Origin: Candidatus Thiodiazotropha sp. LNASS1
GTDB taxonomy: Bacteria > Pseudomonadota > Gammaproteobacteria > Chromatiales > Chromatiaceae
Assembly (NCBI RefSeq): GCF_964212655.1
Contig: NZ_OZ156465.1
Span: 868,001 to 932,000, forward strand
DNA: 64,000 nt
Reading direction: 5' to 3'
The notes beneath the pieces are model-generated. The model ran no database searches, was not told where the DNA came from, and was given only the letters and a program-made list of their open reading frames with translations. Positions within the stretch are counted from its first letter, which is position 1. Each line of letters starts with the position of its first letter. The position numbers and the translations under genes were made by a program. Below are positions 45,647-55,322 of this stretch, piece after piece.

Positions 45647-47281
45647 TTACGGCGCAACCCACTCGGTAATATTCCGTATTCCTCCTCTACCGTCCAGTTT
45701 TGCGATGTAGTAACCCCGGGATACGAACCGCTGATCTGGTGCCATACTTACTCTTGGATATATCGAAGTATAGGGCAGATCGTCAATCATGTGCTCGATT
45801 TTTTCGATAAAGTAGTCTCGATAGAAATAACCACGGATATGTTTCACGGCATCTCCAACCACCTTTAATGCAAAATAGGCATTCGCTTGAATCTCTTTTT
45901 CATTAGGGTCGTAGATTCTCTTAGCCCTAAACCAGCCTGTTGAGCGCATCAGCAGCTTGTTTGTCTTATCAGGCATTTCTGATGTATGAACAAACACAAG
46001 AGAATTCACTAAATCATTCGGTATGCGGCTACTGTCATGGCCGTAATGCAAGGTCGAGAGTATTATCGGTGGGCTATTTTTCTGCTGGCTCACTCCATCA
46101 ATAAGCTGGTCGGACTTTTCCTGGTCGAGCCATAAAACAACGGCACGCTCACCATCCATTTCAGGTAGCAACCGCGAAGAATCGTTCGTATCCCCGACTA
46201 CAACGTCATCTACCACAAGACCGTTTTTTTTCAGTTCGTTACGAAGTGAATCAGCACTCACCACGCTTAATTGAGATGATTTATCGATAAACTGGATAAC
46301 GCTTTTCACGGAAAGGATTTTAGTAATATAGGATGCAACCGCTTCAGCCTCATGGACTGCACCCTTGGTCAGATATATGGTGTAGAAATCAGTTTCATCG
46401 ACTACAGGTAAAGATGTGGTGGGGAAGAGACATGGAATAGTCTCGCGTTCACAAAACTCATGAACAAGTTCCCACCCTGATGGAACAATTCCATTGATCA
46501 AAGCAAATATTGGTTGTTTTTGATAGTAATCAGCCAGCTGGGCGGGCCAACTCTCTTTTTCACCCCTCAACTCCCAAGTATGAATTTGCCATTTTCGATA
46601 TGGCTTGAACAACCACTCCTTGTGCCATGGAGCATTCTTCGCCCTTTTGCTTTCATATCTTGTTTCGATATTCTTTTGTAAGACATACTGCTCCATAACA
46701 TCTTGCAGCGCCTTATTCTCCTCCATGCTGTTTGACGATAATACGATTGTTGCAAAATGTATTGTATCTTCGGTAACACCTGGTGACGCTGTTTGGGACA
46801 GCGTGTCGAGATACACCATCAAGCCATCCAGCGTCTCGTCATCAATATCGTACCTTGGCATAAACGGATCCAACGGTTTACCATTGGCATCTATACCGTC
46901 CCTGATTGCCGCCATCAGAGTTTCCCTCGTATAACCTTCACGGAACACAGGAGGCTCCGGGGGCTTGCTAACCGGTATTTTTAACGGTTTGAACAGCACA
47001 TTCCCGGCAACAGCCGGTACAACCTGCTGGCCTTCCGTTGATCCCATGCCGCTCTTCCTGTGGCAGGTTTCACATATCAACTGATCACCTTCTACCGCAA
47101 TGTCTCCCTGGATTGTGGCTTTCACCAGCTTGCCATTTGGTTGAAGTCCTTCAGTGTAGAACTGTTTTCCTAATGTATAGGCACGCGAGTCGATATCCGC
47201 GTCATTCATGGACAGTGTAGAATAGAGGCTGGCTGTGATAAAGAGACTGAGGTAAGCAAGCCGCTTAATGTTTATTTTCAT
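45647..47281 (-). CDS. Cytochrome c / periplasmic-binding-protein fusion
   Basis: This 544-residue exported protein has a signal peptide, then a single-haem cytochrome c domain (about 35-160; CETCHRKSGMGS, with a Met in PFMPRYD suited as the second ligand), followed by a domain of about 370 residues with the Peripla_BP_6/LivK-like fold (FATIVLSSNSMEENKAL, FALINGIVPSGWELVHEFCERETIPCLFPTTSLP, YTIYLTKG). ABC-type ligand binding is thus joined to a redox centre. No transporter genes are near. It overlaps sco by 1 bp and precedes the histidine kinase, which suggests a redox or ligand sensing role. Confidence 0.75.
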   Translation of the reverse strand: MKINIKRLAYLSLFITASLYSTLSMNDADIDSRAYTLGKQFYTEGLQPNGKLVKATIQGDIAVEGDQLICETCHRKSGMGSTEGQQVVPAVAGNVLFKPLKIPVSKPPEPPVFREGYTRETLMAAIRDGIDANGKPLDPFMPRYDIDDETLDGLMVYLDTLSQTASPGVTEDTIHFATIVLSSNSMEENKALQDVMEQYVLQKNIETRYESKRAKNAPWHKEWLFKPYRKWQIHTWELRGEKESWPAQLADYYQKQPIFALINGIVPSGWELVHEFCERETIPCLFPTTSLPVVDETDFYTIYLTKGAVHEAEAVASYITKILSVKSVIQFIDKSSQLSVVSADSLRNELKKNGLVVDDVVVGDTNDSSRLLPEMDGERAVVLWLDQEKSDQLIDGVSQQKNSPPIILSTLHYGHDSSRIPNDLVNSLVFVHTSEMPDKTNKLLMRSTGWFRAKRIYDPNEKEIQANAYFALKVVGDAVKHIRGYFYRDYFIEKIEHMIDDLPYTSIYPRVSMAPDQRFVSRGYYIAKLDGRGGIRNITEWVAP

Positions 47282-48072
47282 TACTTTCCTGCTGTAATTG
47301 TTTTACGGTATTCCTTTACGATATCTTCTGCGCTTGCAAGCCCGCTTATTCTGACCCAGGATTGTTCGTTTTGTTTACGTATGAGAGTAATAGGTTCGTG
47401 GTTCATTTTTGAGCCACGAAAGATATCGAACGCTTTTTCAACCTTCACGACGTCGTTATACGTACCGGTGTAGAACTGCCACTGGTTACCCGCTTTGAAC
47501 TTCTGGGCATATTTCATCAGTTGCTCTGGCGTATCATAGTCTGGATCGATGGTAATCGAGATCATCGAAATGGAATCACTCTCATCACCCAAAATCTCTT
47601 GAACTTGATGAAAACTTGCGGATAACACAGGACAGATCGTGGTGCAGGTCGTGAAGATGAAATTCAACATCACCGGCTTATCCGTATCCAGCAATTCCGG
47701 GAGACGTCCTTTTTCACCACGATGGGAAATCAGCTGCACATCGGGAATCGTATAGTCAGCTGTATGCAGCTGATAATCATTGCTCATCATCATCCTTCTA
47801 TGGTGGGCATGCTCATCGTGTCCTTGATCACCCGAACTGGCCAGCATTTCAAAGCGTTCACCCAGGGTTTTGCTTTTTCCCGGCCGCGTGATGCAATCCA
47901 GTTTGAAGGGAGGGATAAAGCCCTCTCCCGTTTCGGCTCGTTTTGCAATACTTGGCAGTTCATCAGCATGAGTGGTGAACGAGATCAACGATATCATCGG
48001 GAGCAGTAATACCGCCGGCATGATTCGTTTGTACCACTGTAGTGTTGCTGTATCCCGCACATCGTTAAACAT
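47281..48072 (-). CDS. SCO1/SenC-family copper chaperone
   Basis: This 263-residue protein of thioredoxin-like fold has the copper motif CTTICP and the third ligand His in KMNHEPITLI. An N-terminal signal/anchor (about 17-36) places it in the periplasm. A His/Met-rich stretch (HDEHAHHRRMMM) just after it could bind extra copper. SCO proteins insert copper into the CuA site of cytochrome oxidase, but no cox gene is here, so the multicopper-oxidase-like proteins upstream are possible clients. GGAG precedes the ATG. Confidence 0.88.
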   Translation of the reverse strand: MFNDVRDTATLQWYKRIMPAVLLLPMISLISFTTHADELPSIAKRAETGEGFIPPFKLDCITRPGKSKTLGERFEMLASSGDQGHDEHAHHRRMMMSNDYQLHTADYTIPDVQLISHRGEKGRLPELLDTDKPVMLNFIFTTCTTICPVLSASFHQVQEILGDESDSISMISITIDPDYDTPEQLMKYAQKFKAGNQWQFYTGTYNDVVKVEKAFDIFRGSKMNHEPITLIRKQNEQSWVRISGLASAEDIVKEYRKTITAGK

Positions 48073-48109
48073 TGTGACTGCTCCACAAATCGGTAATTAA
48101 CCGCCGGTA

Positions 48110-51100
48110 TTACTTATTCCTGCCTGAACATGCCGCGCAAACACGGAATCCCCGTACCCGAAGGTAGAATATTGCACACAGCATCAAAAACATCAGAAAT
48201 GATCCCATGCTGCCACCACCGCCGCCACCGCCACCGCCTGAATCTGATTCATCATCAATGATTGTCAGGGTTAAAGTGCCGCTGTTACTATCAATGACAG
48301 CCGTACCAATGGCATTGGCCAGTGCAAAAGTAATCGTTCTGTTCCCATCTGTGACAGTATTGTCCAGAATTTCGACAGTGATGGTCTTCTCTGTCTCACC
48401 ATTGGCAAACCGCACGGTTCCGGTGGTTACGTTGTAGTCTGTACCCGCAACTGCATCACTTGAGCTTGCTGATAAATCAACCGAAATTTCACCGCTTACC
48501 GTTACACTGCGTGTGATGGTGATATTCACACTGCCTGCAGTTTCATTGGCAGACAGGGAACCTGTCGAAAAACCCAGTATCGCAGAGGCGGTCTGTGCCT
48601 CGTCGTCCGATATAGTGATAAAGGACTCACTCAAGGCACCCAGTACTGCCCCACCCTGTACATTGGCGAGTACCAAACGGATACGCTCGTCCTGTTCCAA
48701 CAGACTGTCATCGACAATTGTGACCTCGAATGTTTTGCTACCCGACTCACCATTGGCAAAGTTTACGGTACCCGTAGCAAAAACATAATCGGACGATGCC
48801 GTGGCGCTGTCATCCAGCGTTGCATAATCAACAGAGATTGCACCGCTCGTACCACCACTCCGGGTTACTGTAACGGTAATACTGGTGCCGGTTTCATCAA
48901 CGCTGTAACTATTAGTCGAAAAGTCGAGTGCACCCGCTGCGGGTGGATCGTCGTCATCGGCAATCGTGATAACAGATGATGCTGGGTCACCGAGCGTTAC
49001 CCCAAATGGGTCTGAGAGCTGAAGACTCAGGTTTTCGGTTCCTTCAAAAAAGGCATCATCATTGATAAAAATCTCGAAACTCTGTGAAACCTCACCGTCA
49101 GCGAATGCCAGAGTGCCACTAGCCACAGCATAGTCCGCACCTGCAATCGCTGTACCATCGCTGGTGATATAGTTGACCTGTGCAGCACCCGTACTGCCAC
49201 CTTGACGCTCTACGCTCACGGTGATACTGCCATCCAACTCATCTGCAAAATATTCACTCGCGGTGAAGACCAGGGCACCCGTAGCGGGAGCCGATTCATT
49301 ATCGAGGATGGTCAGTTGTGCTGTGTCTGCCGAACCGGTCACAGCGCCTCCGGTAGGATTGCTTAAAACAAGCGAAACAGTTTCATCACCTTCGTAGATC
49401 GCATCGTCCAAGATCGCAACCTGGAAACTGACACTGGTGACGCCAGCGGCGAAATTGATAGTGCCACTGGCCGATGTGTAGTCGCTACCGGCTGTGGCAG
49501 TCCCATCCACAGTGGCGTAATCAACGTTGACCGATCCGCTACTGCCGCCACTCCGGGAAACCGTAATGCTGGCTGTCGAACCACCCTCTGTCAGCTGGTA
49601 ACTTGTCTGGTCGAACTGAAGGCTCCCGGCCGCGGGGACCGGATCATTGTCTTCGATTGTGACTGTCGTGGATGAAGTGGTTCCCAGTACCGCACCATTT
49701 GTGGGAGAGCTGAGAGTCACCAGTAAGGTTTCGTCATTTTCGTAGCTACTGTCGTCTACGATGGGTATGCGGCAGTTTTGAATAACCTCGCCATTGGCAA
49801 AACTTACCGTATTCTGCGTTGCCGTATAGTCATTGCCGGCGGTGGCACTGGAATCGGAGGTCGTACAGACGACACTTACAGCCCCCATGCTGCCGCTAAT
49901 TCGAACGACCGGTAACGCTATCTCCGAGCCGTTCTCGGCGACACTATAGGTAGATCCGCTGAACTGGATACTCCCCATGGCCGGTGACGCTTCGTTGTCA
50001 ATAATGGAGACTTCGGCAATATCGCGATCACCCAGCATCACTGAGACCGGATTGCTTAAATTGAGAACAATCGACTCCGTACCCTCTTGCAGGGCGTCGT
50101 CTGTAATGGCGATATCAAAAGTGCCGCTAACCTGGCCGTCAATGAATGCCAAAGTACCGGAAGTAGCGTTGTAGTCGCTGCCACCGGTCGCCGTGCCGTC
50201 ACTGATCGCATAATCGATTGTACCGCTTCCTTCGCTGCCTCCACTACGTTGTATCGTGACTGACAGCGTACCGGCATCTTCGTTCACGCGATAACTGCTG
50301 CCACTGAACTCGACGCTTCCTGCAGGGCGCGAGTCATTCTCGACAATAGTCAGGGTGGCATTATTCAGGACACCGACATCGGTTCCGGTGAGCAACAGCC
50401 CTACTGTCTCATCGCCCTCGAAGACGGCATCATCCAGTATGTTTATGGTGATCTGTTTACTCGTCTCCCCATCGGCGAAGTCAAGTGTACCTGAAACTGC
50501 TGTAAAGTCCTGATCGGCTGTCGCAGTGCCGTCAGCCGTGGTTGCGTAATCTATGGACAGCGCACCTGTTGTTCCGCCGCTGCGGCTCACCGTGACGGCA
50601 ACTGACCCCGCATTCTCATTGACCGAATAGTTAGCACTGCTGAATTGCAGGTCCTGACCGGGAAAAGCGCCGGCTTGGGCTGCAATGGTAAAGTCATCCG
50701 AAAAGAAGGTCTTGACTTCATTGCCTACTTCATCGGCTGTTTCCACCAACAGTGTGCTGAATCCTCCATCGTCGATAAAACCGAGAAACTTCCAATCGAA
50801 GACTGTGGCTTGCGCACCTGTAAAATCGACCACATCGCCATTCGTGGTGAATGCGAGTTTTGCACCATTGGAACTTCTGAACCATCCGCCGACACCATAC
50901 AGAGTAATGCCATTGGCCGTCAGGGTGATCTTATCGGGAGTCAGATGGGTGCTCGTATCGTCAACGGCGAACATCAGATATTCACCCTCATGCACATCAC
51001 CACCGCCCATACTGGTTTGGATGCCTGCAACACCGGTTGAACTGGCCCCCCATGTCAGGTTCTGGTTGGTCACACTGAACACTGTTGTATTACGTGAACT

Positions 51101-51292
51101 CGTCCAGGCATCACCTTCAAAGCTTTCACCGGTTAAATCCACCGTGACAGACTGCAGGGCAGCCAGGTCCTGAATGTACTGCGCCTCTGCGTTTGCGTCG
51201 CAGCAGTAGACAGTGACCGCCGCATTGCTCTGCAGCGACACTCCTGCCATAAGCAGGGTTAGAAGGCGAAGGAGAGATTTAATATTATGCAT
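48110..51292 (-). CDS. Secreted seven-fold Calx-beta protein with GlyGly-CTERM-like tail
   Basis: This 1060-residue protein has a signal peptide, then a beta-sandwich domain of about 190 residues with two early Cys (YCCD) and the pattern GVGGWFRSS...WKFLGFID..GFSTL, as in PEP-CTERM-associated surface proteins. Seven tandem Calx-beta domains follow (about 215-1010), each ending in acidic IxDND-type turns that suggest calcium binding. The C-terminus has ten or so Gly, a hydrophobic helix (MGSFLMFLMLCAIFYL) and basic residues, matching the GlyGly-CTERM layout processed by rhombosortase in T2SS-secreting bacteria. A short Cys-containing extension follows the basic residues. Confidence 0.85.
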   Translation of the reverse strand: MHNIKSLLRLLTLLMAGVSLQSNAAVTVYCCDANAEAQYIQDLAALQSVTVDLTGESFEGDAWTSSRNTTVFSVTNQNLTWGASSTGVAGIQTSMGGGDVHEGEYLMFAVDDTSTHLTPDKITLTANGITLYGVGGWFRSSNGAKLAFTTNGDVVDFTGAQATVFDWKFLGFIDDGGFSTLLVETADEVGNEVKTFFSDDFTIAAQAGAFPGQDLQFSSANYSVNENAGSVAVTVSRSGGTTGALSIDYATTADGTATADQDFTAVSGTLDFADGETSKQITINILDDAVFEGDETVGLLLTGTDVGVLNNATLTIVENDSRPAGSVEFSGSSYRVNEDAGTLSVTIQRSGGSEGSGTIDYAISDGTATGGSDYNATSGTLAFIDGQVSGTFDIAITDDALQEGTESIVLNLSNPVSVMLGDRDIAEVSIIDNEASPAMGSIQFSGSTYSVAENGSEIALPVVRISGSMGAVSVVCTTSDSSATAGNDYTATQNTVSFANGEVIQNCRIPIVDDSSYENDETLLVTLSSPTNGAVLGTTSSTTVTIEDNDPVPAAGSLQFDQTSYQLTEGGSTASITVSRSGGSSGSVNVDYATVDGTATAGSDYTSASGTINFAAGVTSVSFQVAILDDAIYEGDETVSLVLSNPTGGAVTGSADTAQLTILDNESAPATGALVFTASEYFADELDGSITVSVERQGGSTGAAQVNYITSDGTAIAGADYAVASGTLAFADGEVSQSFEIFINDDAFFEGTENLSLQLSDPFGVTLGDPASSVITIADDDDPPAAGALDFSTNSYSVDETGTSITVTVTRSGGTSGAISVDYATLDDSATASSDYVFATGTVNFANGESGSKTFEVTIVDDSLLEQDERIRLVLANVQGGAVLGALSESFITISDDEAQTASAILGFSTGSLSANETAGSVNITITRSVTVSGEISVDLSASSSDAVAGTDYNVTTGTVRFANGETEKTITVEILDNTVTDGNRTITFALANAIGTAVIDSNSGTLTLTIIDDESDSGGGGGGGGGSMGSFLMFLMLCAIFYLRVRGFRVCAACSGRNK

Positions 51293-51312
51293 AAGGACAT
51301 CTCATGGTGGAA

Positions 51313-51909
51313 TTAGTGAACGATTAAATGCTCGGCCTTGAAGTCGCCGATAACCATGGTCACTTTCTCACCTGACTTCACATGGGCATCCGGATTCCCG
51401 AATACCATATAGTATGTTTTGTTAGGCTTGATGTTCTGGCCCCGATTGGTCGTTCTGAACGCGCCCACCTTGGCCGCCATGGGTATTGGTAGTTTAGCAT
51501 TGGAACGCTCAACCACCAGGTGTGGTTTGACCCTCTGATCGAAAAAATTCTTTGATTTCTCCACATTCAAAACACGAAATCGAAAATCGATCATGTAGCC
51601 TGCGGCAGTCAATCTCAAGCTAATCAACCTGATACCCCACTTGTCGGCGATCTCATTCGCCAGATCAGCGGAAACCATTTCAGGCTGAATGATCTTTTGC
51701 GCCACGGGTGGTTTCCATTTTGCGACAGCTGTTTGTCCGGCTGCCTTATTCGGCAACATTTTTTCGGCACCGTTGGCTATCGCAGAAGTCAGGATAAACA
51801 GAATAATGAGGCACAGTAACAACACGAAAATCAAAATAATCGGGTTGCCCTGGGGTAACAACTCTTCATCCCGTGTTTGAGCGCTGCTTTGTCTCTCGTC
51901 AACTTTCAT
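51313..51909 (-). CDS. Membrane-anchored protein of unknown function in the copper cluster
   Basis: This 198-residue protein has a cytoplasmic N-terminal tail, one membrane helix (about 24-45) and a periplasmic beta-rich domain (about 75-198; GIRLISLRLTAAGYMIDFRFRVL, NKTYYMVFGNP, GEKVTMVIGDF). No known family was recognised. It carries no Cys or His cluster. It lies between the copper-oxidase operon and the Calx-beta protein gene, on the same strand and 20 bp from the latter, so it is probably part of the same system, perhaps as an anchor or accessory subunit. Confidence 0.7.
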   Translation of the reverse strand: MKVDERQSSAQTRDEELLPQGNPIILIFVLLLCLIILFILTSAIANGAEKMLPNKAAGQTAVAKWKPPVAQKIIQPEMVSADLANEIADKWGIRLISLRLTAAGYMIDFRFRVLNVEKSKNFFDQRVKPHLVVERSNAKLPIPMAAKVGAFRTTNRGQNIKPNKTYYMVFGNPDAHVKSGEKVTMVIGDFKAEHLIVH

Positions 51910-51940
51910 AGGCTATTGTTTCTAAGTGTAAAAACAAGAA

Positions 51941-51974
51941 AACCGCCACACCCCGGGGATGGGGTGTGGCGGTT
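51941..51974 (-). terminator. Strong terminator after the copper-oxidase-like operon
   Basis: AACCGCCACACCCC and GGGGTGTGGCGGTT form a perfect 14-bp stem around a 6-nt loop, followed on the minus strand by TTCTTGTTTT. It comes 9 bp after the stop of the 1106-residue gene and only 31 bp before the next start codon. Confidence 0.9.
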
Positions 51975-51983
51975 ATTACTCAG

Positions 51984-54900
51984 TTAGGGTTGAACATGAA
52001 TCGGTACATTGTCATAGGTATAGATGATAGTACCACCATTTCCATCGTCCACATGGGCTTCGATGCGCAACCTGTCGTTGGCCTGATCGATATCACCGCG
52101 TGGTCCGGTGCTGCCGACGTTATCGATGTGGATTCTCCAGTTGTCCACATTGTAGACCGTGCCCATATCATTATTCGGGTTGATGTCAGCCGGTGTATTG
52201 ATCGGAATAGGATCGGTGACACCCTGCCTGATGATGTAGGCGAAGATAGAACTGCCCGGCGGAATCACCGTGGGATCGACATTACCGGTGATACGCCAGT
52301 CGTCGTTGTCCGGATTTCCGGCGAGACCGCCATCTTCCCGCAGATTGAACTCCGACTTCTTCACGCCGAGATAGCGTACCAGGCTGACCTGGGCGACATT
52401 ACTGGTGTTGCCACCATCATTGGTGAACTGATACTCCAGTGTACCGATGGTGCCCATTGCCATATCCTCGATTACCAGAGTGACTTCACCCGATGCCGCA
52501 ATCTCAGGAGAGAGATTATCAGGATCATTCACTTCGGTAGCAGTCGGATTGGTTCCGGTTCCCAGATCGTTATCCAGTGCGCTGGCCGTGACATAAGTGG
52601 TACTGACCAATTCACCGTTTTCTGCGGTGAGTTCTGTCACCGAGGGCGCATTGAGGATAAAGGTATCGTTGACTGCCGTGGCCGTGGTTTGCGGATTGAC
52701 CGTGATGTTGACGCTAACCGCGGCACTGTCCACCAGACCGTCATTGGCGACATAGCTGAAGGTATCCGAACCGTCCACGGTACCCGGATCACAAACACCC
52801 GTCAGTGTGCTGTTCCAGCCAATCTGAGGCTCGTAAGTAAAGGAGCCGTCCGAGTTCAGCGTCAGGGTACCGCAGCTAGGACCACTACCGGCCACCAGAC
52901 TCGCTGTAAGGACCTGGCCATCCACATCCGTGTCGTTAACCAACACACCGGGAGCGGCTTCATTGAGGATGCTGCTTTCGGTCATGCTGTAACTGTCTGC
53001 AACAGCCACGGGCGCCTCATTGCCAACCGTGATGGTCACCGTGGCCGGTAGACTCTCGTTGGGGGTAGGCACACTGTCATCGCTGGCGATGTAAGTGAAG
53101 GTATCCGCACCGGAGAATCCTGCAGGTGGCGTATAAGTGAAAGAGCCGTCTGCATTCAACACCACGGTGCCGCCTTCGGTAGTTGTACCGGGCGGTGTGG
53201 GACCGTCAAAGGCTGCGGTCATCGGCTGCCCCTGCGGTTCGGTATCGTTCGACAGGACACCCTGATCGACCGCAACGACCAACTCAGTATCCACAATGGC
53301 CATATAGTTGTCGTCGATGACCTCAGGCGCCTCGGTACTCACAGGATCAACAGTGATGGTAACGGTTCCTGTAATCTTGTCGTCATACGCTGTAACACCC
53401 GTCTGGTTGCCGACTGTGTTTATATCGTCGAGGACTACATAGTCAAAAGTAACCTCGACTGAGTCAGGACCCGGTACACCGTCTGTAGGTGGTGTAAAGG
53501 TACATTCACCGTTCGATGCGCATACAAGCGTTCCCTGTGTCGCAGGATCTAAATCGGTTACAGGATCAAATGGAGGCGAATACGAGAAGTTCAGTACATC
53601 ACCCGGCTCAGCATTGACTGCGCCATCCAAGGCGTTGAAAAGCAACTCAGTCGCGGCATCCGTCACTAAAGTATGGTCAGCCGCTGTGGGTGCCTCATTG
53701 CGCAGATAATCCAGGGTGACAGTTGCCAAACCGCTCGTCAGACTCCCGTCAGTCACATCGTAATCAAAATTGGTGGAAGCAATGGTTGCTGGTGTTGCAT
53801 GGAAGGTCTCGGTACCGCCAGCAGGTCCTGTGTAGCCGTACTCTACCGAACAAGATGTATCGCCAGCATTACAGAACGCATCGATGGTTATCGCAACGTC
53901 GCCGTATTGCTGGTTAGGCGTTAGGGTAGACGCAAGGGTCAGCGGATCATTATTGATGTCACTGTCGTTGGCAATGACATCCAAGAGAAATGCAACAGGT
54001 GTCGCTTCAGTATCACTGCTCAGGAGTTCAGGGTATTCAACGGTAAACTGATCAGCCACGGCCACCGGCGCCTGGTTGGTGCCGGGTGCAACACCCAATT
54101 TCCTGAACATGCCGCCGACGGTATCCTCAGCGCCCGTGGTTTCGTTGGCGGTGGGGTTGGTCATATAACCGTTGCCGTCATAGATGGAATAGATCCCCTG
54201 CACAGCCGGAGTGACAATCACATCCTTCGTCTTCAGCGGCGGCAAGCCGATCGAGTACTGCTCAATGGGTGCGGCCGTTTCAGCAGCCGCGGCGCCGCTC
54301 ACGCCGGCCTGCCACATATACTGCATGCCGTCCTCACCATGGATTGCGCCGTAGAGCCCCTGGAAGACCGGGACATGATTTTCGGTTGCCGCACTGGCGA
54401 AACGAATCAGATTGCTCTGATTGACATCGATACCGGTAATAGTATTGGTACCCACGGCGTTAATCGTCCCGCTCGGATCATAGGGCTCGCCATTGATCAG
54501 GAACCAGGTGGGATGACGCTCGATAGCCGTTTCCAATGGCGGATATGCAGCGTATGCCGGATCGTACGGTGCCACCACTGATTTATTGAAGTCAGGATCG
54601 ATATCGCTGTAGAAGAGCGTGGTATCGCTGGTGTACGCGACGCCGGGATAGACCTCGCCAGAAACGGAGTCACGTGTGACCATGCCATAGAGCCCCATGT
54701 AGAGCTGCTTTTGGGGATGTGTGCCGGTGTGGTAAATGAAACTGCCCGTATTCGTAATAGGATTGTTCCGGTTACTGTTCCAGATATATGCCCGTCTACC
54801 GCCGTTGCGATTCGCTTCACGACCATAAGAGCGCATCTTCAAGGTTGTATCGCCGGCTGGGCGTCCCCCGGTAATGGCATTCCCACCGAACGGACCATCC

Positions 54901-55304
54901 CAAGTGGGACCGTTATCGGCCGCTGAGTAAGGCAACTCCTGCCCTGGGATCACGATGGATGACGGCTCAGGCAACGTATTAGTCAAAAAAATCCGCAGTG
55001 CCGTATCGGTCGGCGGAATATCCAACCTCGGGCCCGGTGCCACAGGATCAGGCAGATTGTCGACACAGGTACGTCGCGCAGCCGCTGGCGTTGTTTCATA
55101 ACAATCACCTCTGCCGGAACTATCGTTATCCGGATCGATCACATACCCCCACATGGGAACAACACTTCCATCCGGCATAGTCTTGGAGTACGCCTTTGTG
55201 GCCAGGGTGTAGTCGATAGCACCTGCTTGTCCGGCTGCCATGGCCAATGCACAGGCGGCGACGATGGGTTTGATTCTAAGCTTCATGATTTTTGACCTTT
55301 TCAT
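51984..55304 (-). CDS. Multicopper-oxidase-like protein with cadherin/VCBS-type repeats, copper ligands degenerate
   Basis: This 1106-residue secreted protein has a signal peptide (cleavage near GQAGA) and an N-terminal cupredoxin region (about 30-400) of multicopper-oxidase type: FIYHTGTHPQKQLYMGLYG resembles the His/Met end of a type 1 site but lacks the Cys, and ENHVPVFQGLYG stands where HPMHYHG is found in the neighbour. It is therefore probably not an enzyme on its own. Four or more Ig/VCBS-like domains follow (about 410-980; APVAVADSY, GSFTYTPPAGFSGADTFTYIASDD) and a final beta domain. GGGAGG precedes the ATG. It is the last gene of the operon. Confidence 0.75.
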   Translation of the reverse strand: MKRSKIMKLRIKPIVAACALAMAAGQAGAIDYTLATKAYSKTMPDGSVVPMWGYVIDPDNDSSGRGDCYETTPAAARRTCVDNLPDPVAPGPRLDIPPTDTALRIFLTNTLPEPSSIVIPGQELPYSAADNGPTWDGPFGGNAITGGRPAGDTTLKMRSYGREANRNGGRRAYIWNSNRNNPITNTGSFIYHTGTHPQKQLYMGLYGMVTRDSVSGEVYPGVAYTSDTTLFYSDIDPDFNKSVVAPYDPAYAAYPPLETAIERHPTWFLINGEPYDPSGTINAVGTNTITGIDVNQSNLIRFASAATENHVPVFQGLYGAIHGEDGMQYMWQAGVSGAAAAETAAPIEQYSIGLPPLKTKDVIVTPAVQGIYSIYDGNGYMTNPTANETTGAEDTVGGMFRKLGVAPGTNQAPVAVADQFTVEYPELLSSDTEATPVAFLLDVIANDSDINNDPLTLASTLTPNQQYGDVAITIDAFCNAGDTSCSVEYGYTGPAGGTETFHATPATIASTNFDYDVTDGSLTSGLATVTLDYLRNEAPTAADHTLVTDAATELLFNALDGAVNAEPGDVLNFSYSPPFDPVTDLDPATQGTLVCASNGECTFTPPTDGVPGPDSVEVTFDYVVLDDINTVGNQTGVTAYDDKITGTVTITVDPVSTEAPEVIDDNYMAIVDTELVVAVDQGVLSNDTEPQGQPMTAAFDGPTPPGTTTEGGTVVLNADGSFTYTPPAGFSGADTFTYIASDDSVPTPNESLPATVTITVGNEAPVAVADSYSMTESSILNEAAPGVLVNDTDVDGQVLTASLVAGSGPSCGTLTLNSDGSFTYEPQIGWNSTLTGVCDPGTVDGSDTFSYVANDGLVDSAAVSVNITVNPQTTATAVNDTFILNAPSVTELTAENGELVSTTYVTASALDNDLGTGTNPTATEVNDPDNLSPEIAASGEVTLVIEDMAMGTIGTLEYQFTNDGGNTSNVAQVSLVRYLGVKKSEFNLREDGGLAGNPDNDDWRITGNVDPTVIPPGSSIFAYIIRQGVTDPIPINTPADINPNNDMGTVYNVDNWRIHIDNVGSTGPRGDIDQANDRLRIEAHVDDGNGGTIIYTYDNVPIHVQP

Positions 55305-55322
55305 GTTCGTGCCCTCCCACGC

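Noticed and set aside
48207-48437. 76-residue plus-strand frame starting with a Pro run
   Set aside because: It is the complement of the Gly-rich GlyGly-CTERM-like tail of the Calx-beta gene.
51966-53051. 361-residue open frame on the plus strand
   Set aside because: It lies fully inside the minus-strand gene with signal peptide and repeat domains; the protein has no fold signs and arises from codon bias on the opposite strand.
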